A stretch of DNA of 62,000 bases from Gnetum montanum (taxonomy: Eukaryota; Streptophyta; Gnetopsida; Gnetales; Gnetaceae). Of the stretch, positions 8,651 to 20,780 are shown one piece after another. The notes under the pieces were generated by a model. It saw only the letters and a program-made list of their open reading frames with translations, made no database searches and was not told the DNA's origin. Location: positions 492,810 through 554,809 of the forward strand of contig MNCI01037900.1 of the NCBI GenBank assembly GCA_015680685.1, written 5' to 3'. The number at the start of each line of letters is the position of its first letter. The first letter of the stretch is position 1. Made by a program: the position numbers and the translations under genes.

Positions 8651-10476
8651 GTAGTTAATTGATGAGTGGTTGATCCACTATGGCACCAGTGACCATAAGA
8701 TGGTATGCAAGGATCAATCTATCTCTCTTGGTGGCTATATTCATTAGGCCATATGGTTGTTGGAGTATTTGTTGATGGCCCAGAGAAAGTAACACGAGGT
8801 GTTGGGTTCGAGGAGGGAGCTGCACCACAGTGTTGGACTTGTGCTGGGTTGGAAGGTGTAGCGGGCTCAAAAGTGTGTTGTCCCTTCTTACGGTCATGTC
8901 TAAAGAAGGGACACCTATGATGTTGTGGAGGATTCCTACTATTATTGACAATAGTAGCACAAGTAACATTCATGGGTTGGTGCGGTGGCACAAAACCCTT
9001 TGGAACACTTGGTGGCGATGTAGAAGGAGGTGAAGGATGAGAATTTTGAAATTTAGGAGAAGTGTAAGGTATCCAAGGTGGTGGTTGTGTTGGAGAGGAT
9101 ATGGGTTAATAGTATTGAGGAGAATAATAATCATGTGGTGAGATAGAGGATGTTGACCCAGTTGGGAAAACATGATGTTGGACTTGATAGGCACTTAGGT
9201 TCAGATGGTATGAAGGGTATAACTAATTTGGATGTGGCCTCCCCCATGACTGGGATTGTTGCCACTGTGATTAAACATAGTATCTCTATACGAACTCTGG
9301 ATGTAACACTCTTTCCCAATGCTCCTATAAATGTGACAAGATTAGACATTGGCCCTTGGGGTGTTCGTACAGGTAAATGTTGCATTGATACATATGATTG
9401 GCAGTTGAGCTCTTATTTTTTTCAACCCTTCTTTCCGATTGTCTAAGGGTATTTTGTCCTACTTCTTGGTTCATCATGATTCTATCTCCAATAATGTTGG
9501 CATATTCTCCACATTTTTTATGCATCCATTCCATCATCTTATTGATCTTTGCCTCAATTTCGTTCAATGATTGTAGTGCTGGAAAAGGTGGTTCCACCTC
9601 CTTGAGGTGAGTTGATTTCTCCTCTCCATAATCATGGGCCCTTGTTGATTTTTGGGCCTATTGCAATTTCTCAGCATTGTCCCATTTAGCCATTTCTCCT
9701 TCTTCTTTTGCTACCCACTTAATAAGCTCTTGGAATTGGTGGGTTCGTAGCTCATATAGTTGACCTTGGGCGTACATCCCTAGGGTTTCCCTTGTTTCAT
9801 TACGGAGCCCATCTATGATATGGTACATTAGCCTCTCCTTGGAGAACTCATGGCCAGGGCAGTTGTTTAACAGTGCATAATATATTTCTAAGGCCATGTC
9901 CAAGGGTTCATGTTGTGCTTGTTTCCACTCTTGGATTTGTCTCCTCAAGGCTGACACTCTTGCATAAGTTTGATATCTTTCATTAAAGAGTTCTACCATT
10001 GTTGGCCAATGTCAAATTGATTTTGGTTTTAAAGACCTATACCATACTTTTGCGTGGCCAATGAGTGTTAGAGGAAAGAGTTGAAGTTTTTGCCATCCAT
10101 TATCAATGTTGTTCCATGCATAGGCATCATAGAAGGCTTGTAAATGTTGTTGTGGATCTACTTCATAGCCTCCTAAAAACTTAGGAAAGTTGTTTAAGTC
10201 AAGCTTGGGTAGACGGCTTTCCTTGCGATGCCTGTAGGATATTCGAATAGCCTCTTGTATTTGCATTAGGCTTGTAGTGACTAGTAGGGGTTCATTGTCA
10301 CTGGGTAGGTTATGCATTCGTGAGTTGGGATGATGTTGTCTTCGTTTATGTTTATAGGAAACCCCTACATTAGATTGGATACTCCACACTTCATCTTCAT
10401 CATCATATAGTTCATTGGTTCTCCAATGAATTGCCTTACTAGTTGTTGTGTTATCATAGTCTTGTGAGAGAGACAT
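8651..10476 (-). pseudogene. el1 gag (retrotrans_gag domain, Athila/Tat-like)
   Basis: The frame starts MSLSQDYDN at 10476, 115 bases from the primer site. The gag core is LDLNNFPKFLGGYEVDPQQH, then LQAFYDAY, then LTLIGHAKVWYRSL, then ELFNERYQTYARVSALRRQI, then GHEFSKERLMYHIIDGLRNE. This is the retrotrans_gag pattern (PF03732), with its G-x-A-x-x-WY and its LF-x-x-F motifs. It is followed by a degenerate knuckle YQCNIYLYEHPKGQC (about 9370-9330) and a Pro/Gln/His-rich tail to about 8650. There are two in-frame stops in the core, one where the family has W (near 10008) and one near 9657. Gag forms the virus-like particle. No protease follows. Confidence 0.85.
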
Positions 10477-10591
10477 TGTGTGTGAATTTGTGTGTGACTT
10501 AATTGAAATAATTTTCTTTCCTAAAAGATGTATCGTGAATACTTTGTTACAGCGAGCTTGTATGATGTAACTAATCTAAATAACTAGCATT

Positions 10592-10610
10592 ATTCCTAGC
10601 AACAGCGCCA
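10592..10610 (-). promoter_or_regulatory. el1 primer-binding site, tRNA-Asp type
   Basis: On the minus strand TGGCGCTGTTGCTAGGAAT follows the LTR end after one base. It matches the complement of the plant tRNA-Asp 3' end (TGGCGCCGTTGCCGGGGAT) with four differences. tRNA-Asp priming is typical of Athila-type elements. Confidence 0.85.
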
Positions 10611-10611
10611 A

Positions 10612-11418
10612 TGATGAGTGCAAAGGTACCCCTACACTCAACCATATGAATACGAGCGTTTCACGCACGATCCGATCGAACTCTGTAGACGTGCTAGTTG
10701 CAGTATCTAGATAGTTACTCGTTGATTGCAGTTCACTGTCTTCCCACCTGGACTAGTATTTGCTTTGTCACGTATGGTTTAATCTAGAGTGAGGTGTATG
10801 ATGGGTTCCTAAACTAATGCTACTCTTGGAAGCAATGGAAAATAATATTTAATTAAGCTAGTAGCAATGTAGTACTCGTGCACGAGGTCCAAGATGTGTA
10901 CTACTAGGATTACCAAGTGCAGATCTTAGGTATGCTACTGGGTTACCAAGTAATCACACTTAAATGCTCGTGATTAAGTCGTACTTATTCCGCGTTTAAG
11001 GAGTTTAGGGTGAAGAGATATTAACTGCAAAAAAAATAATTAATTAAGTAATTTATACTAAGTTAATGTTGCAATGATGAAGTAATCTTGATCTTTATTT
11101 CTGGTCATGTGCCTGTCCAAGTACATCACACTTGAATAAATGATGTCGTACAATTACAATCACCACACTGCAGGCATGCACTGGGAGAGAGGGTTGAGAG
11201 GAATAAATGACAAAAAGATCCTACTCTAATAAAAATTTCTAATTGACTCTTCCTATGTGCCTACATGTGTATTTATAGGCTCACACAGGAACTGCGATAT
11301 CACGTCAGGTCGCGATATCAGGTATTCGATATTGAGGGTCCGATATCGGGACTCATTAGATAATAGGGGCCCGATATCGGGGGACCAATATCAGGACCTA
11401 ATAGACCATGACTCATCA
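10612..11418 (-). repeat. el1 5' LTR (807 bases)
   Basis: It is the partner of 5546-6483 with the same TGATGAG and CTCATCA ends and the same TATA box GCCTATAAATAC (11280-11269, minus). U3 GATATC sites lie between 11285 and 11400, including CCGATATCGG twice. It is about 130 bases shorter, mostly around 10860-10900. CCATG follows at 11419. Confidence 0.9.
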
Positions 11419-11423
11419 CCATG
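11419..11423 (-). repeat. target-site duplication CCATG, right copy (el1)
   Basis: Matches 5541-5545. The Tekay reading resumes directly after it. Confidence 0.9.
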
Positions 11424-13318
11424 CATATGAGAACACGTAAGATTAAGTTGAACCTTGTTTCTTTAGGGTCCTTTCACCACTTATTGCGAAAGTGTCATTT
11501 TTATTTCATAGTTTCTCACTAGGAACCTCAGTAAATGATTAAATTCCTATTGTTCATGAATTTTCTAATGTCTTCCATTTAAAGTTGTTTAGTTGATCTC
11601 TAAGGCATGATATTGAGTTTGAGACTACCTTCAAACATAACATCGCATGTCAAGTTGGTTGAATTGAAGATTTAACTTTAGTAGTTACCAAGTAAGGGTT
11701 TGATTCATCCAAGTGTATCTCCTTGGGGTGCTTATGTTCTTTTTGTCAAGAAGAAGGATCGTAGAATGTGGTTGTGCATTGATTATTAATAGGTTAATTA
11801 GGTGACTATGAAGAACAAGTACCCTTTGCCTTGCATATACAATTTGTTTGATTAGTTGAGAGAAGCTCAAGTATTCTCAAAGGTAGATCTAAAATCAAGG
11901 TACCATTAAGTTTAGAGGAGAATGTTTCCAAAATAACCTTTAGGACATGGTACAAGCATTATGACTTCCTGGTTTTATCTTTCAAATTTACTAATGCTTA
12001 TGTGGTGTTCATGCATTTCATGAATAGCATTATGAGACCATATCTAGATTGATTTTTTATTATGTTCATTAATGATATCTTGGTGTACTTATTATTTGAG
12101 GATATTCATAAGTAGCATTTGAGAATAGTCTTGTGGATGCTTAGGGAGCATTTGTTATTTGCTTAACTTTCAAATTGTTCATTTTGACATTATGAGATTT
12201 AGCTCTTAAGACATGTTATTTTAGAGGTTGTTATAGTGGTGGACCTTACTAAAATATTAGCTATTCAAGATTAACCTATTTATAAGGATGTTAGGCTAAT
12301 TTACAATTTTCTTGGAATATCAGGTTATTATAAGAGGTTTGTTGAGAACTTCTCCCACATTACTTCACCTCTTACAAAGTTGTTTTGGAAGGATGTTGGG
12401 TTCTTATGGAATTCACATTGTCAAGCTAGTTTTGACAAACTCAAGAGTAGACTTATTTTGACTTCTATTTTAATTTCACATACTTTAAGTGAACTATTCA
12501 ATATTTGCATTAATGCATGAAGTGAAGGTTATGGGTGTGTCCTTTTGTAAGAGGAAAAAGTGGTAGCATATGCCTTAAGCTAGCTAAAAACTTCTAAGAC
12601 ACACTATCTCAATCATGATATTAAGTTGTAATTTGAGTTTGCTTACAATAACAGCTATGAAGTGAGTCTAAGAACAACACCATGTGAAGTTTTGTATGGT
12701 AGATTTTACAAAACTTCTTTGTATTAAGATGTGATCAAGGATAGGTAGTGGATCAATTTTGACATAGTCTTGCAAATGACAAATTAGATTAAGGAGATTC
12801 ATAAGTAGCTTAAAATAGCTCAAGATTCTTAGGCTAACTATGTGGATCATATAAGAAGACCTTTCAAGTTCGCAATTGATGACACAAAGTTCCTTCGTAT
12901 CTCTTCATTAAAAGACTTAATGTATTTTAGTTGGAAAGGCAGGCTTGCACCTCATCATATTATGTCATTCAATGTACTTTAGTATATAGGAGAAGTAGCG
13001 TATTGTGTGAGTTTGCCTCTATAGATTTTGAGTATGCATGATGTTTCTCATGTATTCATGCTTTGGAATTGTGTTTTCAATGATAGTCATGTTTATTGAT
13101 TGGATCGAAGCATAGCATTAGGATGATGCTTGATATGTGGAGCATCTTGTTAAGATCATGGACTATATGGAGTGGTAGTTATATAACAAGGTAGTTCCCA
13201 TAGTGAAGGTCTTATGGAGTCATCATAGTTCTCAAGAATCAACTTAGAAGCTTGAGTTTGGTATGCGATTATCTCAATCTAAGATCTTTTAGGAGGAAGA
13301 TTCTTAAGTGGAAGAGGA
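11424..13318 (+). pseudogene. Tekay/Del pol remnant: RT, RNase H and integrase C-terminus
   Basis: Shifting frames give the RT start [20 protein letters not shown], then CIDY, NKYPLPCIYNLFD and AQVFSKVDL (11697-11900). The catalytic block reads FINDILVY (12064 onward), with the first Asp of FIDD changed to Asn. RNase H follows (FLGISGYYKRFVENFSHIT, SEGYGCVLL, KTSKTHYLNHDIKL). From about 12640 it is the integrase end, FAYNNSYE, then PCEVLYGR, then the GKxGKLAP-type block WKGRLAPHHI and VSLPL-x-SMHDVSHVFML. The central integrase catalytic core is deleted. Many stops are present. A purine tract AAGTGGAAGAGGA (13306-13318) just before the LTR is the polypurine tract. Confidence 0.9.
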
Positions 13319-16167
13319 TGTAAGAACCAATATTTTTGGATGTTCAAGTCAGTATATTTATGCATGTGCTTGTCCTTGTTTATGCTTTGGTCATTGTATT
13401 AAGCTTTGGATGTGCTTGTTAGTTAGATTTATTTGGGTGTATATTTATTATGCATTATTTAATTAAGTAGTTTTAGCTAGTATGTACTAACCTCATGGAT
13501 GATATTGGTAGATTCTCATGAAGGTTGTAGTATGAGCATCGCATGGACATGTAATAACATGGTTAATTTTTATGTAAGCACATTATTTTAATTCAATAAT
13601 TAATTAATGTGGCATGTGTTATTTCTTTTTCTCATAATTTTAGTACGAGTTATTGGTTTTGTGGAGGTTATGTACATTACATGAGTTTTGAAATGTCAAT
13701 TGCCTTTATTATGATTTTAATTTTAGAAGGTTATTTAGTTATGCTACATTAGGTTGTTCAAAATATTTTTATAAAAACGTCACACTCTATTTAACCAATT
13801 TACCTTGGCATCCATTTTCTTTAATGTGTAAGTAATTCTAGATTGAATACTTATGGAAATGTGCAAAGCTTTGTTAGTTTTTATGAGTGGATTGGAGAGA
13901 TAGCAAAGGTAAGCTCATATGTTGCTAGTGGATCTATGCTTATGTTCTTTTGGGTGAGTAATCTTAGCACTTTTTTATATTTATTTTAGTTCATAGGATT
14001 TTTATGCATAAGTAGCATGAGATGAGTTTTACTAAAGTTCTTCAAATCTATTTGAATCATGTTGGGCTTTGGGTATTAATTTTCATGTGTAGGTTGCTTG
14101 ATTTTTATGTTTATTTCACGATTCCTTTCTTGTTGTAATTTCATGGTTTCTTTGCTGATTTCAAGATAAAGGGTTTTGTAAGAATGATCGTACTGAATGG
14201 ACATTATGCATTAGAATCATATTAATATGTTGCTATGTTCATTTTACCATCGATTTTAATGGGTTTCAACTGTTTTGCTGAATTTTGAATTTCGGTTGCT
14301 TTATGAGTTTCAACAAATATACATAGGGTTTGGATCCTTCTGTTTTGCCATCATTTTATTTATCACATTTTGTTCAATTTGTGAACTTATTCTTGGTCTC
14401 TAATTCATTTCCTTGGTGTCCCCAATGTTTCTTATTAATTATCATTTATTTGAAGGCCTTTTTATGGTGTTTTTTCTCTTTTTTCAAATTTCATGCAAAA
14501 ATCATGAATTAACCATGGATCATGGTGAGGCTGTTAGTGCTAATCATGGATAATGGTTGATCCTTCAGTTACCATCTAAATTTTTGATTTCTATTTTGAG
14601 TAAACTTTCAATCCCATGAATCATGATTAGGTCATAGTCTATATAACCAATTATGGAAAAGTTGTTTTTAAGCATTCCCTATTATTTTTATTGTTTTGAA
14701 TCATTTCATATACTTTCTTGTAAACCATGTTGTGGTAAGGTTATGATCTATCCATCATGGATCATGATCAAGTTGTGGTCAAGTAATGGTTAAGTGTTTT
14801 TGCTATAATTTCTACTAGTGATTTTTTTGCATAAATCAAAAGATGTGGTGAGGTCATGGTCTTCCAATTTTTGTCATTCTTTATTCCATTATGTTGTTGG
14901 AGCTTAGTTTGACAAGTTTTGATAACTATATACTTAGTTTGATATAATTGATAGAATTGGGCTATGTTGGTTTATTAGTCTCAATCTTGGAGTTGATTCT
15001 TATAGAATCAATTGGACTTGTTGACTACTTACTATGTTCCTCCACTATCAATGTTTGATTTATTCTTATTTGGATGCTTATTTAGTTACTATTTGTAAGG
15101 AGCTAGCACTAATTTAAATGACTAGTTAGAGATGAGCTCCCTAGAATTGTTTGATATTTGACCCTAGTTGGAATGCATCAGTGTGATTCTTGTTGTAAGC
15201 CTCATCCTATAGGAGAGGATGGCTCAAGGCTCATTGATCCTTTTGTTTGATGTCTTTAGAATGTGAGAGATGAGTCTTGGATGGCACCTCTAGTATTGGT
15301 AGTTTAGTTTGAGACTAATAAATAAATCCATATGCATGATAATTTAGCATTTTGTTTGGAAAATTAGAAAAGTACATATGAAAAAAATTCACACATTTGA
15401 AATTAAGTGTAATGTGTGTTAGTCTCCTTATTTGTAGGTTGATGGGTGGAGTCAATAATTTGGTTTGGTTAGATTTCATTTGATGTTTAGAACAATGTAT
15501 GATGCGTAATCTATGATGTTGGATTGGTTGTGCATATTGACATGTTTTGTAGATTATTATGTCTTTATCTAACCACCATCAACCTTTTCCTCCATTTAGC
15601 TAATGAAGGTGCCAAGGTTTCTCAATCAGTGTATACTAACCTCCTATCTTACTTTTAGGTCACTAGGGCTATGTTAAGCAAGGAGATCCTTTTGATACAT
15701 GTTGTTGATCTTTGGATTTTATGCATGTTTTTTTAGAAAACATTAATCAATTATTTATAGGCATTATTATGACATTTTGTAGACATGTTTTAAATTATTT
15801 TCTTTCATGAACTATGTACTTGATTCATGCATATCTTATGTATGGTTGAACATTTTTTAATACTGTTGGATACTTATGATGATGTTTAGATTTTTAGATT
15901 TATGTTTCTTTATCTTTCTTTGTCCATATTTTATATTCAGTCCATATATATATATATATATATTTATATTAATTTATTATATTCTTTTCTTCTTCTATAA
16001 TGATCTTCTTTTCCCTTTAGTAATGGATTATAGTATTTTCCTTTTGCTTTCTTACTACTATGCAGGTTTGTTTTTATTTTTCATTCATATTGTCATAATC
16101 AATCATTTGTTTAGGAGTTATATAGCTAATGTAGTACTTTCCAACCTAATTCTAGGAAGGAAGGTAT
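13319..16167 (+). repeat. 3' LTR of the Tekay/Del element
   Basis: It starts TGTAAGAACC directly after the polypurine tract and aligns with the LTR at 2408 for over 1.2 kb. It is about 2.85 kb long, continuing through AT-rich sequence with a run of TA repeats at 15946-15964. It is cut at 16167 by copia-1, close to its own end; the remaining LTR bases are at 32901-32903. Open frames inside it (for example 15876-16292) carry no domain and are chance. Several near-repeats of CATGGATCATGG occur at 14515-14770. Confidence 0.7.
16163..16167 (+). repeat. target-site duplication GGTAT, left copy (copia-1)
   Basis: GGTAT before the copia LTR start TGTTGACC matches AGTAT at 32896-32900 after the other LTR with one G/A change. 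Confidence 0.55.
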
Positions 16168-16374
16168 TGTTGACCTTTTGGTATGCCAGAATCTTAAGGA
16201 AAATGGAGAACAAGGAATGTTTGTTGTCGATGATGTGCTTACAAGACATGAATAAGAACTCCACGTTAGGACTAAGAACTCAAGGAAAATGAGATCTATA
16301 ACAAATTAACAAAGTGAAGAAGTAATAAGCTGACATGAAAACATGAATGAGCATGAACTACAAATGAAGACTAT
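16168..16374 (+). repeat. copia-1 5' LTR, first 207 bases
   Basis: It starts TGTTGACCTTTTGGTATGCC and matches 31751-31965 (TTAAGGAAAATGGAGAACAA, then AAAATGAGATCTA, then CATGAATGAGCATGAA). It stops where el2 starts (TGATGAACGG at 16375). Confidence 0.85.
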
Positions 16375-17239
16375 TGATGAACGGTGGAGTAGTTCAACAC
16401 CCAACCATATAAGATATGAGTGTTCATGCATAGCCCAATTGGAATTTTATGGAAGAGGCAATGTGATTATGCTAGTAATTGGTTCAAGTTTGGGATCATT
16501 GTCTTCCCACATGTAGCTAGTATAATCTATGTGTATGGTTTAACTCTTAGTGAGGTGTATGATATATTAATGTTGGTGGGCCATATCTCCTAGCTATGAT
16601 GGTAAAGTATGAAAATAGTTCTAAGTGTAAGGAAAATAATAAAATAATCTACTCTAGCCTATAGCGATGAGTATCTGTTCTTGGCTTGCCATACATGTCT
16701 TGGACTTATGTAACCATTACTTAGATTACCAAGTGAGTTCACTATTGAGCGAATCAAGTGAAACCACTAATAGGTTACCAAACAATCACACTTAAATGCT
16801 TGAAACTAGACTCATTCCGTTTTACTATGAACAAGGAAAGTAAAGTACTTAGAAGTGTAAATGATTAGACTAGGAAAATAGTAAGAATTATGCTAAGTAA
16901 AATTGTAAAGCTAAGTGGATGCTACAATGATGGAAAGAAATTTTGATCTTTATTTTCATCATGAATTGCCCAAGTACACTTCACTCGAATAAAGACTCCG
17001 GACAACTACTCAACATCATCTTGCAAGCATTCACTTTATCACTAAGCTATGAAAATAAACTAGAAGAGTTTTGGTACAAGTTGACTAAATTATTGTTTGG
17101 AGCATGTGCCTAAGTGTCATATTAATAGGCAAGCACATGTCTACAATGTCGGATATCTGACATCATAGCTTGTGCCCTAATATTGGGTACGTGATATCAT
17201 GGCTCTGCTATTGTAGTTGGTCAAAAATTCACTTTATCA
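16375..17239 (-). repeat. el2 3' LTR (865 bases)
   Basis: It runs from TGATGAACGG to TTTATCA. It belongs to the same family as 5546-6483 but to a different subgroup, closer to 29798-30682 (GTGGAGTAGTTCAACACCC recurs there in reverse). U3 on the minus strand keeps GATATC at about 17150-17200. The sequence outside, GTGAGGGCA on the minus strand, is the polypurine tract position. Confidence 0.85.
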
Positions 17240-17394
17240 TGCCCTCACGATTAACTAAAAGCTCATCCTCAAGTTAAAAAAAATGAGGATAAAGTTCCAT
17301 ACAAATATAGGAGGTAGATTTACATGACACTGACTAACTATCTACATGACATTAACTAACTATATACATGACTCTTAAATTCCACAGTGGTGTT

Positions 17395-20157
17395 TTACAA
17401 AAAATTTACACAGGATATAACATGACAATTTTGATAAAAAACAAAATTTGGTAAAGCTTGATGTAGTCTTCGTGGTGGTGGCTCCTCCATCAATTGCTTC
17501 CCCTTGTCAACAGGCTTCTAGAACTTATATTGATTTAGGAGCACCTAAAGCTTTCCCTCCTTTATTCTTAGATCATGTACCACCCAGGTTTGTTGTGTAA
17601 TGTGTGATGGAGCAGGTACATCCCATGGGCATGGTAGCTATAGAAACATTTGATTAGCCTTAACATATTAGGCTACAAATTACCTCCTCTCCACTTCAAA
17701 GGCTTTGGCCTTTTCATGCAATTCATGGTAGTTAGTCAATCTTTTGGCCAAGTTTGCTACTACATCTTTTTGCCCTTGGTAGCTAGCCTTCACTGCTTCC
17801 AATTCAGAGTTTTTCACTAAGATTTTTTGTAAAGCATCTTTGTAATTCGCAAACTCTTTTTTGTACAATGCATACATGGTTGCTACTTGCTATTCTAGCT
17901 CATTTATGGGCCTTCCTACTATTAACATGGCCAAGTTAGCATAACAGAGGTTAGCTAACCCCATGTACTCTTTCAGGTCCCCAATTTGTAGGTCTTTATT
18001 CTTCACTTTTGCTTGGCAGACATGGGCATAACTGTCCAAGATGGATTGCTAGTTAGGATTTTGTGAAATTATGAAGCTGATTCTAGCCTTTGTTATCTAG
18101 ATCTCTTTTTCATTAATCTACTTATACATGCCTACCTAATCATAGAAGTGTTATTTGAGCCTTTCATGTTTCTTTGCCTCATTTTTTCATGCACTGATTT
18201 TAATGGCTAATTTTTTTGATGGCGCATATCTCCTTTGTTGAGAGGGTTCTATTTTGTCATGCGAGGTAGCTCATGTCTTGGTTGACCCTCATTGGTTGTT
18301 CTCTTAACTAGTGGATGCTTGCTTCCAAGATATTCTTTTCTTTTCTACAATGGTCAACTGCATATTATCTGCAGTGAGCTATTTATTTTCTTCTTGGGTT
18401 GTAATGAGTGCCTTAGCATGTGCATACATTTGGGCTTCTACTACTGAGGCATTCCACATCACTTTCTCCTTCTTGTTCTCTATTTGCTTATTCTTCTTAG
18501 TCAGGTGGTTTATTTAGTCTGTCCTAAATTATTCCATCTAGTCATGTGTAATGAATTAAGTTGAGTCTCTATATTTGACCCTCAGGGTTGCAAGCTCTTC
18601 TTGTAATTTTAGAATTTTAGCTTCTACATGCTTTTCCCTTGTCTCTACCATGACCAATTTACCTTTGGTAGTAATCAATTCTGACTGCGCTATAGTGAGA
18701 TCACTTGGAATGTCGAAAAGTGTTATGATCACTTGTTTAATTTGTAGCAATTAATTGAGCACATTTTCATGGTTAGTAGGAGTCATTGAGGTTCTAGCTA
18801 ACATTTGACCATCTTTGGCTCTAATTAGATCTATTAGCAACATAACAGGTACATTGAAGGACTCTTTGATATGATCGATGATCACCTCTACTACTCCCAT
18901 TACATCTTGATGCTACATTACTACAATTGTGGCTTCTTCTCTAGTCTCTAGCACCACTTGGAATGATGCAGTGTTTCTAGAGATCTATTGTTTCCATTGA
19001 TCCTCTCCTCTTGACTATAGTGAAATTTGTCCACTTGTTGGATCTATTGAAATGGTAAGATGGATGGCACTGGCAATAACTATGTAAAGGTTAGCTTCCT
19101 CCCTTGTTCCCCAGCTAATGATCTCTACAATCTATTATAGATGACTCATGGATGGTCTATAGTCCTATAGTGGCAGTGGTGGAACTTACTATTGTTGCTG
19201 CTCTTACTACTGTTCTTCTTGTTGTTCCTCACACTGGTCCCTTCCTAGGTGAAGTTGGTTTGAGCAACTCAACATATGAAGCATTTTGGGCTCTCCTAGG
19301 AATGTCATTGGTGTACCCTAGGATTCTAGCTTGCTTGCATAACTTCCTGATAAGGCAAGGGAATGGATGTATTAGCTTCTTGGCCTTTTTTTTTTCAAAC
19401 TACCTTTGAATCTCCATAACATAGAGTTTACAATGTTGGTGTTGTATTTTCCCATTAGGATCACACTTCCTCTAGTAGCATAGGTGGAAAACCTATTTAG
19501 TCCTTTGGTTAGGAACAAGTGATACATGGTAATTTTAAAATAGATTCATTCCTCTAGAGTTAGCTCATTATATCCTTTGTATTCCTTGCCATATGCTTGT
19601 TTTAGCCATAGTTTCCTAGTTATAGCATTTGATCTTGTGGACAGATGTGCTATTTTCACCTCTTCATTGGGTATGTTTAGAGCTTTTGCTATCACCTTGA
19701 TTGAGTATGAGATTGAGACTCCTCCAACATTGACTATTATGTCCTCTTTCTTATTATGTGAGAACTAGTAGGCTTCCCCAAGGTACCATTCATAACTATC
19801 ATATAGAATATCCCACAGTGGTGATGCCTTAAGTTTTTTCTTTTTAGCTTTTGGAGTAAACTTCCCGAATGGACCAAAGTTCATCTCCACAATGATTGTG
19901 GTCAGGATGAACTTCTCTTGGATAGCTTGGAGGAATTTTTGTGACAACATGAGACATTGTCCTTGCACCCATGGTTCTACTACCTCTCCTTGGGTTGACT
20001 ATTCAGTGGCAGGAGTTTCCTAATGAATACTGAAGGATTGGACTTCTTACTCTACGTGTTTTGGTTCTTGTCCTTCGATTTGACCTCTACCTTGGCCTCT
20101 TGGTCATTTGCTTGTGCCTTGTGAGGGTCCTCATTGTGCTCCTTTCTTTGGGGCCAT
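17395..20157 (-). pseudogene. el2 second ORF: accessory-domain plus coiled-coil protein (env-like position)
   Basis: About 920 codons start MAPKKGAQ at 20157 and end at the stop 17395-17397, with scattered stops. Residues about 60-250 form a globular part: LQAIQEKFILTTIIVEMNFG, SPLWDILYDSYEWYLGEAY, then IIVNVGGVSISYS and IKVIAKALNIP (about 19745-19680), then YHLFLTKGLNRFSTYATRGS. This resembles the 'putative plant transposon protein' type domain and the second ORF of copia-2. The rest is low in structure, then largely heptad-like and charged: QSELITTKGKLVMVETREK, LQEELATLRVKYRDS, YALYKKEFANYKDALQKI, QKDVVANLAKRLTNYHELHE. It ends MEEPPPRR. No signal peptide or membrane segment is seen, so it is not a classical Env. 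The function is unknown. Confidence 0.65.
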
Positions 20158-20689
20158 TTGCAATTAGTCAAGGATTTAGAATTACTAAGGATATCTCATA
20201 TATTCTTAATAGTTTCATATCTTACTCATACTTTTAGTTACATTAAGTTCTTAGTTTATGATTGTAGAGTTAGATGAATTTTTAAAAAGTTACTCCATAA
20301 GTGTTAATCTCCTTATAACCCTTCATAGTTGTCTATTTTGTTCTTATGTATGGCTCATAATGATGGTTATGGTTCTTTAAGAGCATTATTTAAGTGTTCT
20401 AGTGTTAATATGATTGATTTTCATTAAAAATTTCAAGTTTCCTTTCATCTTTACCCTTAAAACACCTTCTAGATGTTAGTAATTTTTGAAAAAGATGGGC
20501 TAGATTTTCCTCACTAGCATCCCCCCATGACTAAGATGAGGACTCTAGGATCAAATAGATTAGAAATCATGAAAATCGGAGTGATAACGTGCAAGATATA
20601 GCTTGGGAAATCTAGGAGGTTAGATCTCAAAGCATTAAAGAAAAATGGAAAAATCTCCCTTAGCTCAAATGAAGAATGATGAAAAATTT
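20158..20689 (-). other. el2 leader between the internal promoter and the second ORF
   Basis: About 530 bases lie between the TATA-like box and the MAPKK start. The part nearest the ATG (20158-20330) matches el1 at 7096-7260. No coding potential was recognised. If the promoter works, this is the 5' UTR. Confidence 0.5.
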
Positions 20690-20780
20690 AGCTAAGTGTT
20701 TGTCTATATATAGTTTTAATGCAATTTGATATCAGGGATCCGATATTAGGGCAGACCCAACATTGGACCCAAAAATTTTC
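20690..20780 (-). promoter_or_regulatory. candidate internal promoter of the second ORF, U3-like
   Basis: On the minus strand the order is CTAATATCGG, then ATCCCTGATATC (GATATC at 20733-20728), then 11 bases, then AAACTATATATAGA (20716-20703). In the family's LTRs the same GATATC sites stand 10-20 bases upstream of the TATA box. The segment TAATATxxGATCCCTGATAT also occurs in U3 of el4 (about 28161-28180). Transcription from here would give a message for the second ORF alone. Confidence 0.5.

Larger units (their letters stand above)
5546..11418 (-). mobile_element. el1: pol-less TGATGA gypsy element, complete with both LTRs
   Basis: This is a full-length LTR retrotransposon of 5.9 kb on the minus strand. 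LTRs of 938 and 807 bases start TGATGAG and end CTCATCA, and CCATG is duplicated at both ends. From its 5' end (right) it has an LTR, a tRNA-Asp primer site, gag, a spacer, the remnant of a second ORF starting MAPKR, a G-rich tract and an LTR. Only 4.1 kb lie between the LTRs, and no protease, RT, RNase H or integrase motif is present. It therefore cannot move by its own enzymes and would need a relative such as el3. Gag is nearly open. Confidence 0.9.

Noticed and set aside
8705-9610. Plus-strand open frames in el1 (for example 8705-8920, 9150-9446)
   Set aside because: They are antisense to the gag tail of el1, which reads in the other direction with a Pro/Gln/His-rich sequence.
15876-16292. 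Plus-strand open frame of 138 codons
   Set aside because: It is very rich in Phe, Tyr, Ile and Leu from AT-rich Tekay LTR sequence, and crosses the LTR-copia boundary.
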